Part shown: positions 1 to 5,441 of the stretch, piece after piece
Numbering within the stretch: position 1 is the first letter of the stretch
Layout of the letters: each line of letters starts with the position of its first letter
DNA from: JBCBSS01 sp039819065
Lineage (GTDB): Bacteria > Bacteroidota > Bacteroidia > Cytophagales > Cyclobacteriaceae
Length of the DNA stretch: 7,757 nucleotides
Reading direction: 5' to 3'
Assembly: GCA_039819065.1 (NCBI GenBank)
Contig: JBCBSS010000221.1
Span: 1-7,757, forward strand
Notes under the pieces: generated by a model
What the model saw: the letters and a program-made list of their open reading frames with translations, nothing else
Told to the model about the DNA's origin: nothing
The model's database searches: none
Position numbers and translations under genes: made by a program

Positions 1-1
1 T

Positions 2-94
2 GAATGGCGTAAAGTCTTTGGTGTTATTCTTACTGATTTGAATAAAGCTGGATATGGAGCAACTCTTGAAGGTTATAATTCTTTAACTATATAA
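2..94 (+). CDS. C-terminal tail of an unidentified protein (5' end outside window)
   Basis: A frame that is open from base 2 runs for 30 codons to a TAA stop at 92-94. The tail begins EWRKVFGVIL and ends with GYNSLTI; it is mixed charged and hydrophobic with no motif I can assign. It is followed by about 60 non-coding bases and then a strong hairpin terminator, as expected for the end of a transcription unit. Because an RHS core fragment lies just downstream, this could be the end of an RHS toxin tip or its immunity protein, but that is inference from position only. It happens to be in the same frame as the RHS fragment, separated by two stops, so the two are not one gene. Confidence 0.5.
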   Translation, partial: EWRKVFGVILTDLNKAGYGATLEGYNSLTI

Positions 95-151
95 TTAGCA
101 ATCTCTACTTCAATTAACACAAGCATTATTACTTGTGCTGGCAGATAACAA

Positions 152-184
152 AGAGCCCCAGCATCAATGCAGGGGCTTTTCTTT
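152..184 (+). terminator. Rho-independent terminator
   Basis: AGCCCC (154-159) pairs with GGGGCT (172-177). An inner GCAT/ATGC stem (161-164 with 167-170) continues the helix after an A-A mismatch, closing on a 2-nt CA loop, and TTTTCTTT follows the stem. It probably ends transcription of the gene finishing at 94. The only ATG near the head of the RHS fragment (167) lies inside this stem, so that fragment has no credible start codon. Confidence 0.8.
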
Positions 185-409
185 GATCCAAACGGTACAA
201 GAATCGGGTTATCTACACGTATATTTTACTTAAGTAACGAGAGCAATACGCTCAACTATACGTACTTTGACGATTTGAAAATAGTGCATAAAGCCTCTCC
301 TGTGGTGCAAGTGGATGATTACTACCCCTTTGGTCTGACTTATAATAGTTGCCAAAGAGCGAATAACCAGGAGAATAGCTTCTGGTACAGTGGTAAAAAC
401 GTAAAATGA
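185..409 (+). pseudogene. RHS/YD-repeat core fragment (headless remnant)
   Basis: About 75 codons resemble the region just before the variable C-terminal tip of Bacteroidota RHS proteins. They hold FYLSNESN (about 224-247), YFDDLKI (about 263-283), SPVVQ, and the hallmark DDYYPFGLTYNS (314-349), then a degenerate YSGKN in place of the usual YNGKE. RHS proteins are very large secreted shells that enclose a C-terminal toxin. Here the roughly thousand-residue upstream part is missing, since a terminator lies directly before it. The conserved part after NGKE is missing too: the frame stops two codons beyond YSGKN at 407-409. The TGA overlaps the ATG of the next gene as ATGA. It is most likely a non-functional leftover of cassette recombination, or the homology arm of an orphan tip cassette that has lost its toxin. 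Recognition of the RHS core is firm; its history is inferred. Confidence 0.8.
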
Positions 410-852
410 AAACAATCAAAGGATTTATAATAGCGAGTTTGTTTTGGGTGATTACATCCGGATTCGTAAGTCCCAGATATGATAACTGCAATATTCTATT
501 ATGTTTCGTCGACGGAAAGGTTTACAAAGAAAAAGTGCATATTCCGAAAAAGCTGCTAAAGCTCTATTGGAAAAAATATGAGTATAAGTTAGTTATTGCA
601 GACCCAAACGAAGACTGGAACAAAACAGATTTATTGTCAAAAAAGGATAAGAATAGTCAACTGATATTTGGTGGAAGTTATGACCAATCTGGTTTCGTAT
701 TTCTTAATAAGGGTGGAATAGGGCTTTCAAAAAAGTGTATCATATACAATCTCGAAACTGACTATCTCGAGGTTATTGGAGTCAACCCAAATGTATCAAC
801 TGAGAAAGAAGTTAAACAAATAATTAAGACATATTTGAGTTGCAATGACTAA
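406..852 (+). CDS. Putative exported small protein, candidate RHS-linked immunity protein
   Basis: This 148-residue protein is not recognised. It opens with a short basic stretch and a hydrophobic segment (about residues 6-22), which looks like a signal peptide or membrane anchor, without a clear lipobox. The rest is lysine-rich, with alternating strand-like segments and four cysteines (28, 33, 111, 146). The start ATG overlaps the stop of the RHS fragment as ATGA and fits the signal-like N-terminus. In RHS loci the gene directly behind the core and its toxin tip is normally the immunity gene, so it could be an immunity protein whose toxin has been lost. This rests on position alone. Its AT-rich composition matches the neighbouring small genes. 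It ends 45 bp before a terminator hairpin and seems to be transcribed alone. Confidence 0.6.
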   Translation: MKTIKGFIIASLFWVITSGFVSPRYDNCNILLCFVDGKVYKEKVHIPKKLLKLYWKKYEYKLVIADPNEDWNKTDLLSKKDKNSQLIFGGSYDQSGFVFLNKGGIGLSKKCIIYNLETDYLEVIGVNPNVSTEKEVKQIIKTYLSCND

Positions 853-897
853 TTTCTAATATCACCTACTCAAGTTCCATTACTCGAGTCATCGGAC

Positions 898-933
898 AAA
901 AAGTGACCTTACAAAGATGCAGGTACTTTTTAT
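898..933 (+). terminator. Rho-independent terminator after the 406-852 gene
   Basis: AAAAAGT-g-ACCT (898-909) pairs with AGGTACTTTTT (921-931), giving an 11-bp stem with a single bulged G and an 11-nt loop, with a U-rich 3' arm. The loop and 3' arm contain ATGCAGG, which also occurs in the terminator at 152-184. Confidence 0.65.
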
Positions 934-990
934 CTCATCTAAAACAAAGCTTAATGCTTCCGGCTTATCACTTACAATAAGTAAGTTGAA

Positions 991-1383
991 ATGAAAAAGA
1001 AAATCATAATTACAGCACTTGCAATTAGTGCGATAGTCTTGTTCTTTTCTCTAAAGAAAAATAGCGTGACCGTATATATAGCAAACGGTGATAATAACCT
1101 ATCGATAGATTCTTTGGATGTGGCACTGACTATTGATGATATACCAATTTTTCAAGGCAAACTTGGAAGTCATAGGTATGCGATTGAAATGTTTGAAATC
1201 GACATGAGAAGTGGTGTTCATTCACTTTCTATAAAGACTGAAAAAGGGAATGCATTCCAAGAGGAAAAGTTTTTTATCGTCTATGACCAACATGTTGTCT
1301 TAGAATTTTATTCGAACTGCGAGAAGAATGGAGAAGGATGTTTTGACGTGAGAAATCGCTTCAGAAAGTTTATGTTAGAATAA
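991..1383 (+). CDS. Small membrane-anchored protein of unknown function
   Basis: This 130-residue protein starts with MKKK and a hydrophobic helix (about residues 5-20), consistent with a single N-terminal membrane anchor or signal segment. About 110 residues of soluble domain follow, expected on the outer side of the membrane. That domain has many short alternating polar/hydrophobic strands (VTVYIA, VALTIDD, HSLSIKT, HVVLEFYS), suggesting a small beta-sandwich, and two cysteines close together (110 and 117). No family was recognised. It is a lone plus-strand gene, flanked by the hairpin at 898-933 and another at 1435-1471. By context it may belong to the same group of RHS-associated small genes, but nothing in the protein itself proves it. 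Confidence 0.6.
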   Translation: MKKKIIITALAISAIVLFFSLKKNSVTVYIANGDNNLSIDSLDVALTIDDIPIFQGKLGSHRYAIEMFEIDMRSGVHSLSIKTEKGNAFQEEKFFIVYDQHVVLEFYSNCEKNGEGCFDVRNRFRKFMLE

Positions 1384-1434
1384 GTCAGTAGTCTTTCATA
1401 TTGGTCGGTATGAGGTTTTGAAAGGTGCAAATAT

Positions 1435-1471
1435 CAAAAAACTCCTATGTAGCTACAAGGGATTTTTCTTT
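1435..1471 (+). terminator. Hairpin terminator after the 991-1383 gene
   Basis: An A-rich 5' arm with CTCCT (about 1435-1446) pairs imperfectly with AGGGATTTTT (about 1457-1466) around the self-complementary core TGTAGCTACA, and TTTTTCTTT follows. The stem contains a C-A mismatch and a G-U pair, so it is weaker than the terminator at 152-184. It lies about 50 bp behind the stop codon. Confidence 0.5.
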
Positions 1472-1482
1472 CACTGTCTTGT

Positions 1483-1508
1483 CCTGAAAAAGGTTGACCT
1501 TTCTCAGG
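1483..1508. repeat. Inverted repeat with 4-nt loop
   Basis: CCTGAAAAAGG (1483-1493) and CCTTTCTCAGG (1498-1508) are inverted repeats with one mismatch around the loop TTGA. No U-tract follows, so it is not a typical terminator. It lies about 90 bp upstream of the 1595-2155 gene. It could be an operator, or the end of an eroded insertion sequence; no transposase is visible nearby. Confidence 0.4.
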
Positions 1509-1594
1509 GTGGGACACTATTTCAAATCACCAAAGGAAGGTAAAATTAACACGGTAAAACAAAGACGCACACCGCGTGATAATTAACATATCAA

Positions 1595-2155
1595 ATGATA
1601 AACCAAATTCTATTTATATTTCTAAGTAACCCATTCATAACGAGTTTGGCTATTGATCATATACAAAATGTCAACCAAAATAAAGTTTGTGACTTTGAAA
1701 GACATGAACATGAAATTGGCATTAAGGGTCTCTTAGGTTCATTCAAGAAAGAATCAAGTTCTTTCTATGAGAGCAACAACGAATATGACATACTATTTCT
1801 TCAATCCAGAGATGGGGAAAGAAACAAGCAACTATCAATTATTTCAATACATGATAAAATAGTTAGACACGCCGTTTTCAATCAATCTATTGATGATGAT
1901 AAAAAGTTTTCTATAAATAGTGAAGAGTTTCTGTTAAATCTAAGCGCATTAAAGCTTGGAGTGCACATATATAATTGCCCTGGGCCATTAGCTCATAATT
2001 ACACAGAAGCTTTAGTTATTAGGAAAAATGGGAAGTCTTTTTATCAATTGATAGTTCATGCGGATGAACCTATTAATGTAAATGAAGAAAAAACTGAAAT
2101 CTTGAATGCGCTTAATCTAATCAACATGATAAAAAGGAACATAGAAAAGGAATAG
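1595..2155 (+). CDS. Hypothetical protein, possibly RHS-region accessory or immunity gene
   Basis: This 186-residue protein is not recognised. An in-frame TAA lies only five codons upstream, so the ATG at 1595 is the first possible start. The first 20 residues are hydrophobic (ILFIFL, then FITSLAI) and could be a signal segment, although they lack the usual basic start; a downstream start is possible. The body is acidic and lysine-rich, with strand-like segments (YDILFLQS, QLSIISIHD), a GVHIYNCPGPLAHNY stretch (about 122-136), then SFYQLIVHAD, and it ends in a long predicted helix (about 165-186). Base composition is AT-rich, like the other small genes to its left. It is the last plus-strand gene before a bidirectional terminator. 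A role as an immunity or effector-associated protein is only suggested by the RHS neighbourhood. Confidence 0.6.
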   Translation: MINQILFIFLSNPFITSLAIDHIQNVNQNKVCDFERHEHEIGIKGLLGSFKKESSSFYESNNEYDILFLQSRDGERNKQLSIISIHDKIVRHAVFNQSIDDDKKFSINSEEFLLNLSALKLGVHIYNCPGPLAHNYTEALVIRKNGKSFYQLIVHADEPINVNEEKTEILNALNLINMIKRNIEKE

Positions 2156-2236
2156 CTATCAACAACAAGTGATATCTGATTATATCCCCCCTGATCGTAG
2201 GTTAAGCGCAGCGGTCCCACGACTATAACTAGAGAT

Positions 2237-2279
2237 AAAAAGCCCTTGAAGCAATGCAGAGACTTTATTTTAATTTTTT
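2237..2279 (+). terminator. Degenerate terminator-like hairpin
   Basis: AAAAAGCCCTTGAAGCAATG followed by CAGAGACTTTATTTT has the same layout as the hairpins at 152-184 and 898-933: an A-rich arm, an ATGCAG-containing 3' arm, then a T-rich tail. Several stem positions no longer pair. It looks like a decayed copy of the same terminator type and probably has little activity by itself. Confidence 0.35.
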
Positions 2280-2299
2280 TTGTGCGCTATGCTGCTGCA

Positions 2300-2335
2300 A
2301 AAAGCCTGTCTGGTTATTTCAGGCAGGCTTTTCGT
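2300..2335. terminator. Bidirectional terminator between convergent genes
   Basis: AAAAGCCTGTCTG (2300-2312) pairs with CAGGCAGGCTTTT (2320-2332) over 13 bp with one G-U pair and a 7-nt loop. A-rich and T-rich ends make it usable from both strands. It lies between the plus-strand gene ending at 2155 and the minus-strand SDR gene ending at 2359, so it can end both transcripts. Confidence 0.85.
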
Positions 2336-2358
2336 CTTACATGGAATAGATGAATATA

Positions 2359-3234
2359 TCAACTCGTCTTCACCTTGAGCATATCACCCATATCGAAGGC
2401 ACCGTATATACCGTGCATGATCTGCTCCAACTGATCATTATATCCTTTGATGTGATCTCCCATGCCCATGTTATCAACCACAGTTCTCATCGGTCGTTGT
2501 CCCGCAGGGGCTTCCGCTAGGTCAACAATAGCATCGGCAACGTTCTGAGGGTCTTGGGCAGGATTCGAAGCTAGTGCTTGTTCGAAGCCTTCAAGTAACT
2601 GTTGTGGTGCATTCGCCATTTCCCCGTAGCCTTCATTTCTACTGTCATCACTTGGTCTAAAGAGATTATCCATGAAAGATGTGGCAAAACCTCCTGGTTC
2701 TACAATACAAGAGTCAATGCCAAAACCAGATAACTCAACTCTGTAATTCTCAGCCATGGCCTCCAGCGCCCATTTAGTAGCATTATAAGGACCATAGAAT
2801 GGAAGTGTCATTCTACCTAATAAGCTGGATACATGAATAAGCAAGCCAGACTGCTGTGATCTGAAATGGGGAATGACAGCCCTGTTCACACGCTGTACGC
2901 CAAAAACGTTGACTTCAAAAACACGCTGCCAATCTTCTGGAGTAAAGGTCTCTTGTAGACCGATCACCCCTACTCCTGCATTATTGACTAAAACATCCAG
3001 TCCGCCTGCCAATGCAATGGCTTGCTCCACTCCTTTATTTACACTCTCATCGTTGATGACGTCCATTTCAACCACATGTGCTCCGGCAGCTCTCAATTCG
3101 TCTGCTGACGCTTTATTCTTTCCTTCAGTACCGCGCATTGACGCAACTACAGTATGCCCCTTCGCTAAAAGTGTGTTAACGGCCAGTTTTCCGAAACCTC
3201 CGCTTGTACCTGTAATTAAAATCTTTTGTGACAT
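2359..3234 (-). CDS. SDR-family NAD(P)-dependent oxidoreductase
   Basis: This 291-residue protein is a classical short-chain dehydrogenase/reductase with a Rossmann fold, and should be cytoplasmic. It shows the cofactor-binding TGTSGGFG (residues 8-15), Asp58 in MDV, NNAG (84-87), Asn109, Ser137 and the catalytic Tyr150-x3-Lys154 (YNATK), then the EPGG turn (179-182). All four catalytic positions are present, so it should be an active enzyme. Arg34 at the end of the second strand fits a preference for NADP(H), as in related SDRs. The substrate cannot be read from the sequence: the C-terminal substrate-binding part (about 185-291) is longer than in the minimal 250-residue family. The ATG at 3234 leads directly into the first beta strand. 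It lies 102 bp downstream of, and codirectional with, an AraC-family gene, which is a plausible regulator. A perfect inverted repeat sits in its leader. Confidence 0.93.
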   Translation of the reverse strand: MSQKILITGTSGGFGKLAVNTLLAKGHTVVASMRGTEGKNKASADELRAAGAHVVEMDVINDESVNKGVEQAIALAGGLDVLVNNAGVGVIGLQETFTPEDWQRVFEVNVFGVQRVNRAVIPHFRSQQSGLLIHVSSLLGRMTLPFYGPYNATKWALEAMAENYRVELSGFGIDSCIVEPGGFATSFMDNLFRPSDDSRNEGYGEMANAPQQLLEGFEQALASNPAQDPQNVADAIVDLAEAPAGQRPMRTVVDNMGMGDHIKGYNDQLEQIMHGIYGAFDMGDMLKVKTS

Positions 3235-3249
3235 TGGAATTGATATTAA

Positions 3250-3269
3250 GTTCTAAATAATGATAGAAC
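3250..3269. promoter_or_regulatory. Candidate operator in the SDR gene leader
   Basis: GTTCTA (3250-3255) and TAGAAC (3264-3269) form a perfect 6-bp inverted repeat with an 8-bp AT-only-but-one spacer. It begins 15 bp upstream of the SDR start codon, in the 102-bp gap behind the AraC gene. No U-tract in the right place suggests a terminator, so binding by a dimeric regulator is a possible reading. The binding protein is unknown. Confidence 0.35.
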
Positions 3270-3336
3270 AAAAAAACACCAATATTGATAGGTAATTGTG
3301 AACGATTTCAAAGGAAAAGTGACAAATAGCAAAGAG

Positions 3337-4251
3337 TCAGCCCTGAGTTACTTCCTTTCGATACTGATTAGGTGTGAAACCAGCGTGTTTTTTGAAATAG
3401 CTACTGAAATGTGTCGGCTCAGAAAAGCCCAGCTGAATACCAATTTGTTTTATCGAAAGAGGGGTATTTTTAAGAAGCGCTTTGGCTGATGTAATGGCCT
3501 TTTCTACAATCCAAAGGTTTACAGATCTTCCTGTTTTGCTTTTAATTACATTACTAAAATAGTTGGGGTGCAGATTCATCTGATGTGCCAAATCCTGAAC
3601 CTGTGGCAGAAAATCAATCTCGCCATTGTGCAGGGCACGAAAGTGAGATGCAAGCTTTTGTTTGAAATGCTTTACGATCTGAGAGCTTCTATCCCCTTCG
3701 CTGATAGGGTCATAGCCTGACCAAAAACGCTCTTTGATCTTCAGTAGCATCACCACGAATAGGTTACCCAGAATCTTGTACTTATAACTGGACCGTGCAT
3801 TAAACTCTTTGAATATCTGTAAGTACAAATGCTCGTAGTCTTGGAATTCTTCAGCGGAAAGGGTCTTGGGAGGTACCGTCTCAGCTAGGAGGAATGGGAA
3901 TTCATCAAAAATATCCTGATGTACATATTCCTTTAGAAAGGCCTCTGTGAGGGTAATGATGTAAGCATCCTGAATCTCCTCAATGCGAAAAGCTTTTATA
4001 TGTCCCGGGTTGGTAAAATATATGGTCCCCGACGAAGTGGGATAGGTCTTTTGATCAATGGTGTAGGTACCTCGACCGTCTTTGATGAAGACAAATGAAT
4101 AATAATCAGCTCGAAAAGTAGGTGATTCGAAAGGAACATGATCATGGATTTCCGGCAAGGAATGAATGGTAAAATCCATTTCTTGTTCTACTGGCAAGTT
4201 CAATGCTTTATACAAGTCCGAGATAGATCGGTGTACAATCAGGTTGTCCAT
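3337..4251 (-). CDS. AraC-family transcriptional regulator
   Basis: This 304-residue DNA-binding regulator has an N-terminal cupin-like sensing domain (about residues 25-110, including YYSFVFIKDGRGTYTID and SGTIYFTNPGHIKAF). A helical linker follows, and then a C-terminal AraC/XylS domain (about 190-300) with two helix-turn-helix units: about 216-239 (VQDLAHQMNLHPNYFSNVIK) and about 266-289. The second leads into the family signature GFSEPTHFSSYFKKHAGFTP and ends with NQYRK. The effector is unknown. It is transcribed towards the SDR gene and divergent from the exported NTF2-like gene at 4409, so either could be its target. The ATG at 4251 was chosen because it starts the conserved-looking N-terminus; the nearby upstream ATG (4258) is out of frame. 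The full length fits the family. Confidence 0.93.
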   Translation of the reverse strand: MDNLIVHRSISDLYKALNLPVEQEMDFTIHSLPEIHDHVPFESPTFRADYYSFVFIKDGRGTYTIDQKTYPTSSGTIYFTNPGHIKAFRIEEIQDAYIITLTEAFLKEYVHQDIFDEFPFLLAETVPPKTLSAEEFQDYEHLYLQIFKEFNARSSYKYKILGNLFVVMLLKIKERFWSGYDPISEGDRSSQIVKHFKQKLASHFRALHNGEIDFLPQVQDLAHQMNLHPNYFSNVIKSKTGRSVNLWIVEKAITSAKALLKNTPLSIKQIGIQLGFSEPTHFSSYFKKHAGFTPNQYRKEVTQG

Positions 4252-4279
4252 TGGGCATTAGATTCTGGTTGAAGTTAAC

Positions 4280-4288
4280 ACAAGCTAA
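4280..4288 (-). promoter_or_regulatory. Mirrored 9-bp motif upstream of the AraC gene
   Basis: ACAAGCTAA on the plus strand reads TTAGCTTGT towards the AraC gene. The same 9-mer occurs at 4372-4380 facing the divergent gene. Each copy ends 28 bp before its start codon. It may be a regulator half-site or part of a promoter. Confidence 0.3.
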
Positions 4289-4333
4289 TGACGCGAACAC
4301 AGGAAACCTGATCAAATGTCATCCTGTCGATGA

Positions 4334-4366
4334 TTTGACTCGTAGAATATAACAAACTTCATTTTG
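4334..4366 (+). promoter_or_regulatory. Candidate Bacteroidota-type promoter for the 4409 gene
   Basis: TTTG (4334-4337) and TCATTTTG (4359-4366) are separated by 21 bp. The known Bacteroidota primary-sigma consensus is TTTG near -33 and TAnnTTTG near -7, and only the second base of the -7 element departs from it. Transcription would start around 4372-4375, giving a leader of about 35 bases. This is a motif match only. Confidence 0.4.
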
Positions 4367-4371
4367 TAGCC

Positions 4372-4380
4372 TTAGCTTGT
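4372..4380 (+). promoter_or_regulatory. Mirrored 9-bp motif upstream of the NTF2-like gene
   Basis: TTAGCTTGT faces the plus-strand gene starting at 4409 and is the exact inverted counterpart of 4280-4288, at the same distance from its start codon. If the promoter at 4334-4366 is correct, this copy overlaps the transcription start, where a bound repressor would block initiation. Confidence 0.3.
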
Positions 4381-4408
4381 CGACCAATTTAAACGAGTCA
4401 AAATCCTT

Positions 4409-4930
4409 ATGAGACGCACCATTTCAGCCTTCTTTCAAAATTCAGTTTTCCTTACCCTGTTGCTGATCTTCAGCCTGTCACTGACGGCTTTCGCTCAATC
4501 AGTAAAGCAAGAAAAAAAGGAAATGGCCGCCATTCATCAAACGGTAATAAAATATCACCAGGGGTTTAGTGAAAACAACCCTGAAATGGTTGGCGCGGTA
4601 CTGGGTAAGGAGTTGATCATGTTCAATGGCAATTTTTCTTCCGACCCGATCAAATGGCAGGCACACATGTACTTGACCGGGAATCATCTCAAAGAATGGC
4701 CTAAAGCATTTCTAGAGATGGCGGCTCCTTACCAAAACGAATTCAAAGTGCTCAGCACACATATCAATGGTGAAGCAGCTGTGATGGTCACCGAAGATAC
4801 CGGACGCAACAAGTATCGCATGTGGAAAAAGGAGCAAGTTACCTGGCTGCTGGGCAAAAGTGATGACCAATGGAAGATCATCGGGTTCTACATTAAGGAC
4901 ATTGCTAACCCAGAGAAGCACGAGCGGTAG
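4409..4930 (+). CDS. Exported NTF2/SnoaL-like protein
   Basis: This 173-residue protein has a clear signal peptide: basic MRRT, a hydrophobic core (about 13-26) and the AFA-Q cleavage site after residue 29. The mature part of about 144 residues looks like an NTF2-like (SnoaL/DUF4440) cone-shaped fold. A first long helix (about 33-52) with YHQGFSENNPEMV is followed by mixed strands, ending in the paired C-terminal strands VTWLLGKSDDQWKIIGFYI (about 144-162). Such proteins act as small-molecule binders or enzymes, or have no known activity; nothing here fixes the substrate. It should be periplasmic. It is divergent from the AraC gene across a 157-bp gap carrying a candidate promoter and mirrored motifs, so regulation by that AraC protein is plausible. 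The family call rests on pattern and fold-like order, not on unique catalytic residues. Confidence 0.8.
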   Translation: MRRTISAFFQNSVFLTLLLIFSLSLTAFAQSVKQEKKEMAAIHQTVIKYHQGFSENNPEMVGAVLGKELIMFNGNFSSDPIKWQAHMYLTGNHLKEWPKAFLEMAAPYQNEFKVLSTHINGEAAVMVTEDTGRNKYRMWKKEQVTWLLGKSDDQWKIIGFYIKDIANPEKHER

Positions 4931-5012
4931 AATTAGACAATCAAGAGCCAAGGGAGAGCTTAACTGATAAGTGTCTGATCAAGGCATCCCGTTTTCTTAA
5001 CCATCATCTTTT

Positions 5013-5152
5013 GTCATTCTGAAAGAATCTTATTCGCAGTTAGCTAATAGCTAGATTCACAGAATAGCTGACTGAGCAGTACTAGCCTTGAGGCCTTTAT
5101 TCATAGCGCCTAAGCAGAAGTTCCATAGCCAATAAGATTCTTTCAGAATGAC
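5013..5152. repeat. MITE/REP-like element, copy 1 (140 bp, perfect 22-bp terminal inverted repeats)
   Basis: The left end (5013-5034, starting GTCATTCTGAAAGAATC) and right end (5131-5152, ending TTTCAGAATGAC) are perfect 22-bp inverted repeats. The 96-bp interior has no open frame of note and contains a shorter hairpin (CTTGAGGC with GCCTAAG, around 5087-5114). As RNA the whole unit would fold into one long stem with a branched head. A second copy lies 92 bp to the right. No obvious target-site duplication is seen. It sits between convergent genes, where such elements do least harm and can act as terminators. Confidence 0.85.
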
Positions 5153-5177
5153 TTACAGAACGGTATTTGGCGTGAAG

Positions 5178-5195
5178 TCGGGTATTTCTACCCGA
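5178..5195. repeat. Perfect 7-bp hairpin between the two repeat copies
   Basis: TCGGGTA and TACCCGA flank a TTTC loop. It lies in the 92-bp spacer between the two 140-bp elements. No T-run follows, so it is not a canonical terminator. It could be an operator-like palindrome or part of a decayed coding end, because one frame here (5153-5215) reads LQNGIWREVGYFYPMFEQEE and then a stop. Confidence 0.4.
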
Positions 5196-5244
5196 TGTTT
5201 GAGCAGGAAGAATAAACAACTGGCTTCCATAACTAGCGCGATCT

Positions 5245-5385
5245 GTCTTTCTGAAAGAATCTTATTTGCAGTTAAATGCTTACAGTGGTTTACAGAATAG
5301 CTGACTGAGCAGCACTAACCTTGAGGCCTTTATTCATAGCGCCTAGGCAGACGTTCTATAGCCAATAAGATTCTTTCTGAATGAC
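5245..5385. repeat. MITE/REP-like element, copy 2 (141 bp)
   Basis: This is a direct repeat of the 5013-5152 element in the same orientation. Its terminal repeats (5245-5266 and 5364-5385) match each other at 20 of 22 positions, so it is more eroded than copy 1. By my count the right interior 72 bp (5292-5363) differs from copy 1 (5059-5130) at 5 positions. The left interior of about 25 bp has diverged almost completely apart from GCAGTTA. The short internal hairpin survives the substitution in its 3' arm through a G-U pair. The element ends 56 bp before the end of the VOC gene. Confidence 0.85.
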
Positions 5386-5441
5386 TTTAAAAGAAGGCAT
5401 CTAGGAGGCTAAAGATATTACGGTATTACAGTCTGCTATAA

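Noticed and set aside
167..409. Treating the RHS fragment as an intact 80-residue gene starting at ATG 167
   Set aside because: The ATG lies inside the stem of a strong terminator, and the RHS similarity begins only after it. The piece lacks everything else of an RHS protein, so it is called a remnant.
2190..2222. GC-rich patch with a weak CGTAGG...CCCACG pairing in an otherwise AT-rich gap
   Set aside because: The pairing is short and contains a mismatch, no frame or promoter coincides with it, and no second copy is in the window.
2873..3256. Open frame of 127 codons on the plus strand
   Set aside because: It lies antisense to the SDR gene, whose motifs are complete. The translated product is compositionally odd (rich in Thr, Ser, Pro and Ala) and has no motif.
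3298..3489. Open frame of 63 codons on the plus strand
   Set aside because: It mostly overlaps, in antisense, the C-terminal DNA-binding part of the AraC gene, which is clearly coding.
4931..5441. CRISPR array, because of repeated units in a non-coding gap
   Set aside because: There are only two copies, each 140 bp long with terminal inverted repeats, and no regular short repeat-spacer pattern or cas gene.
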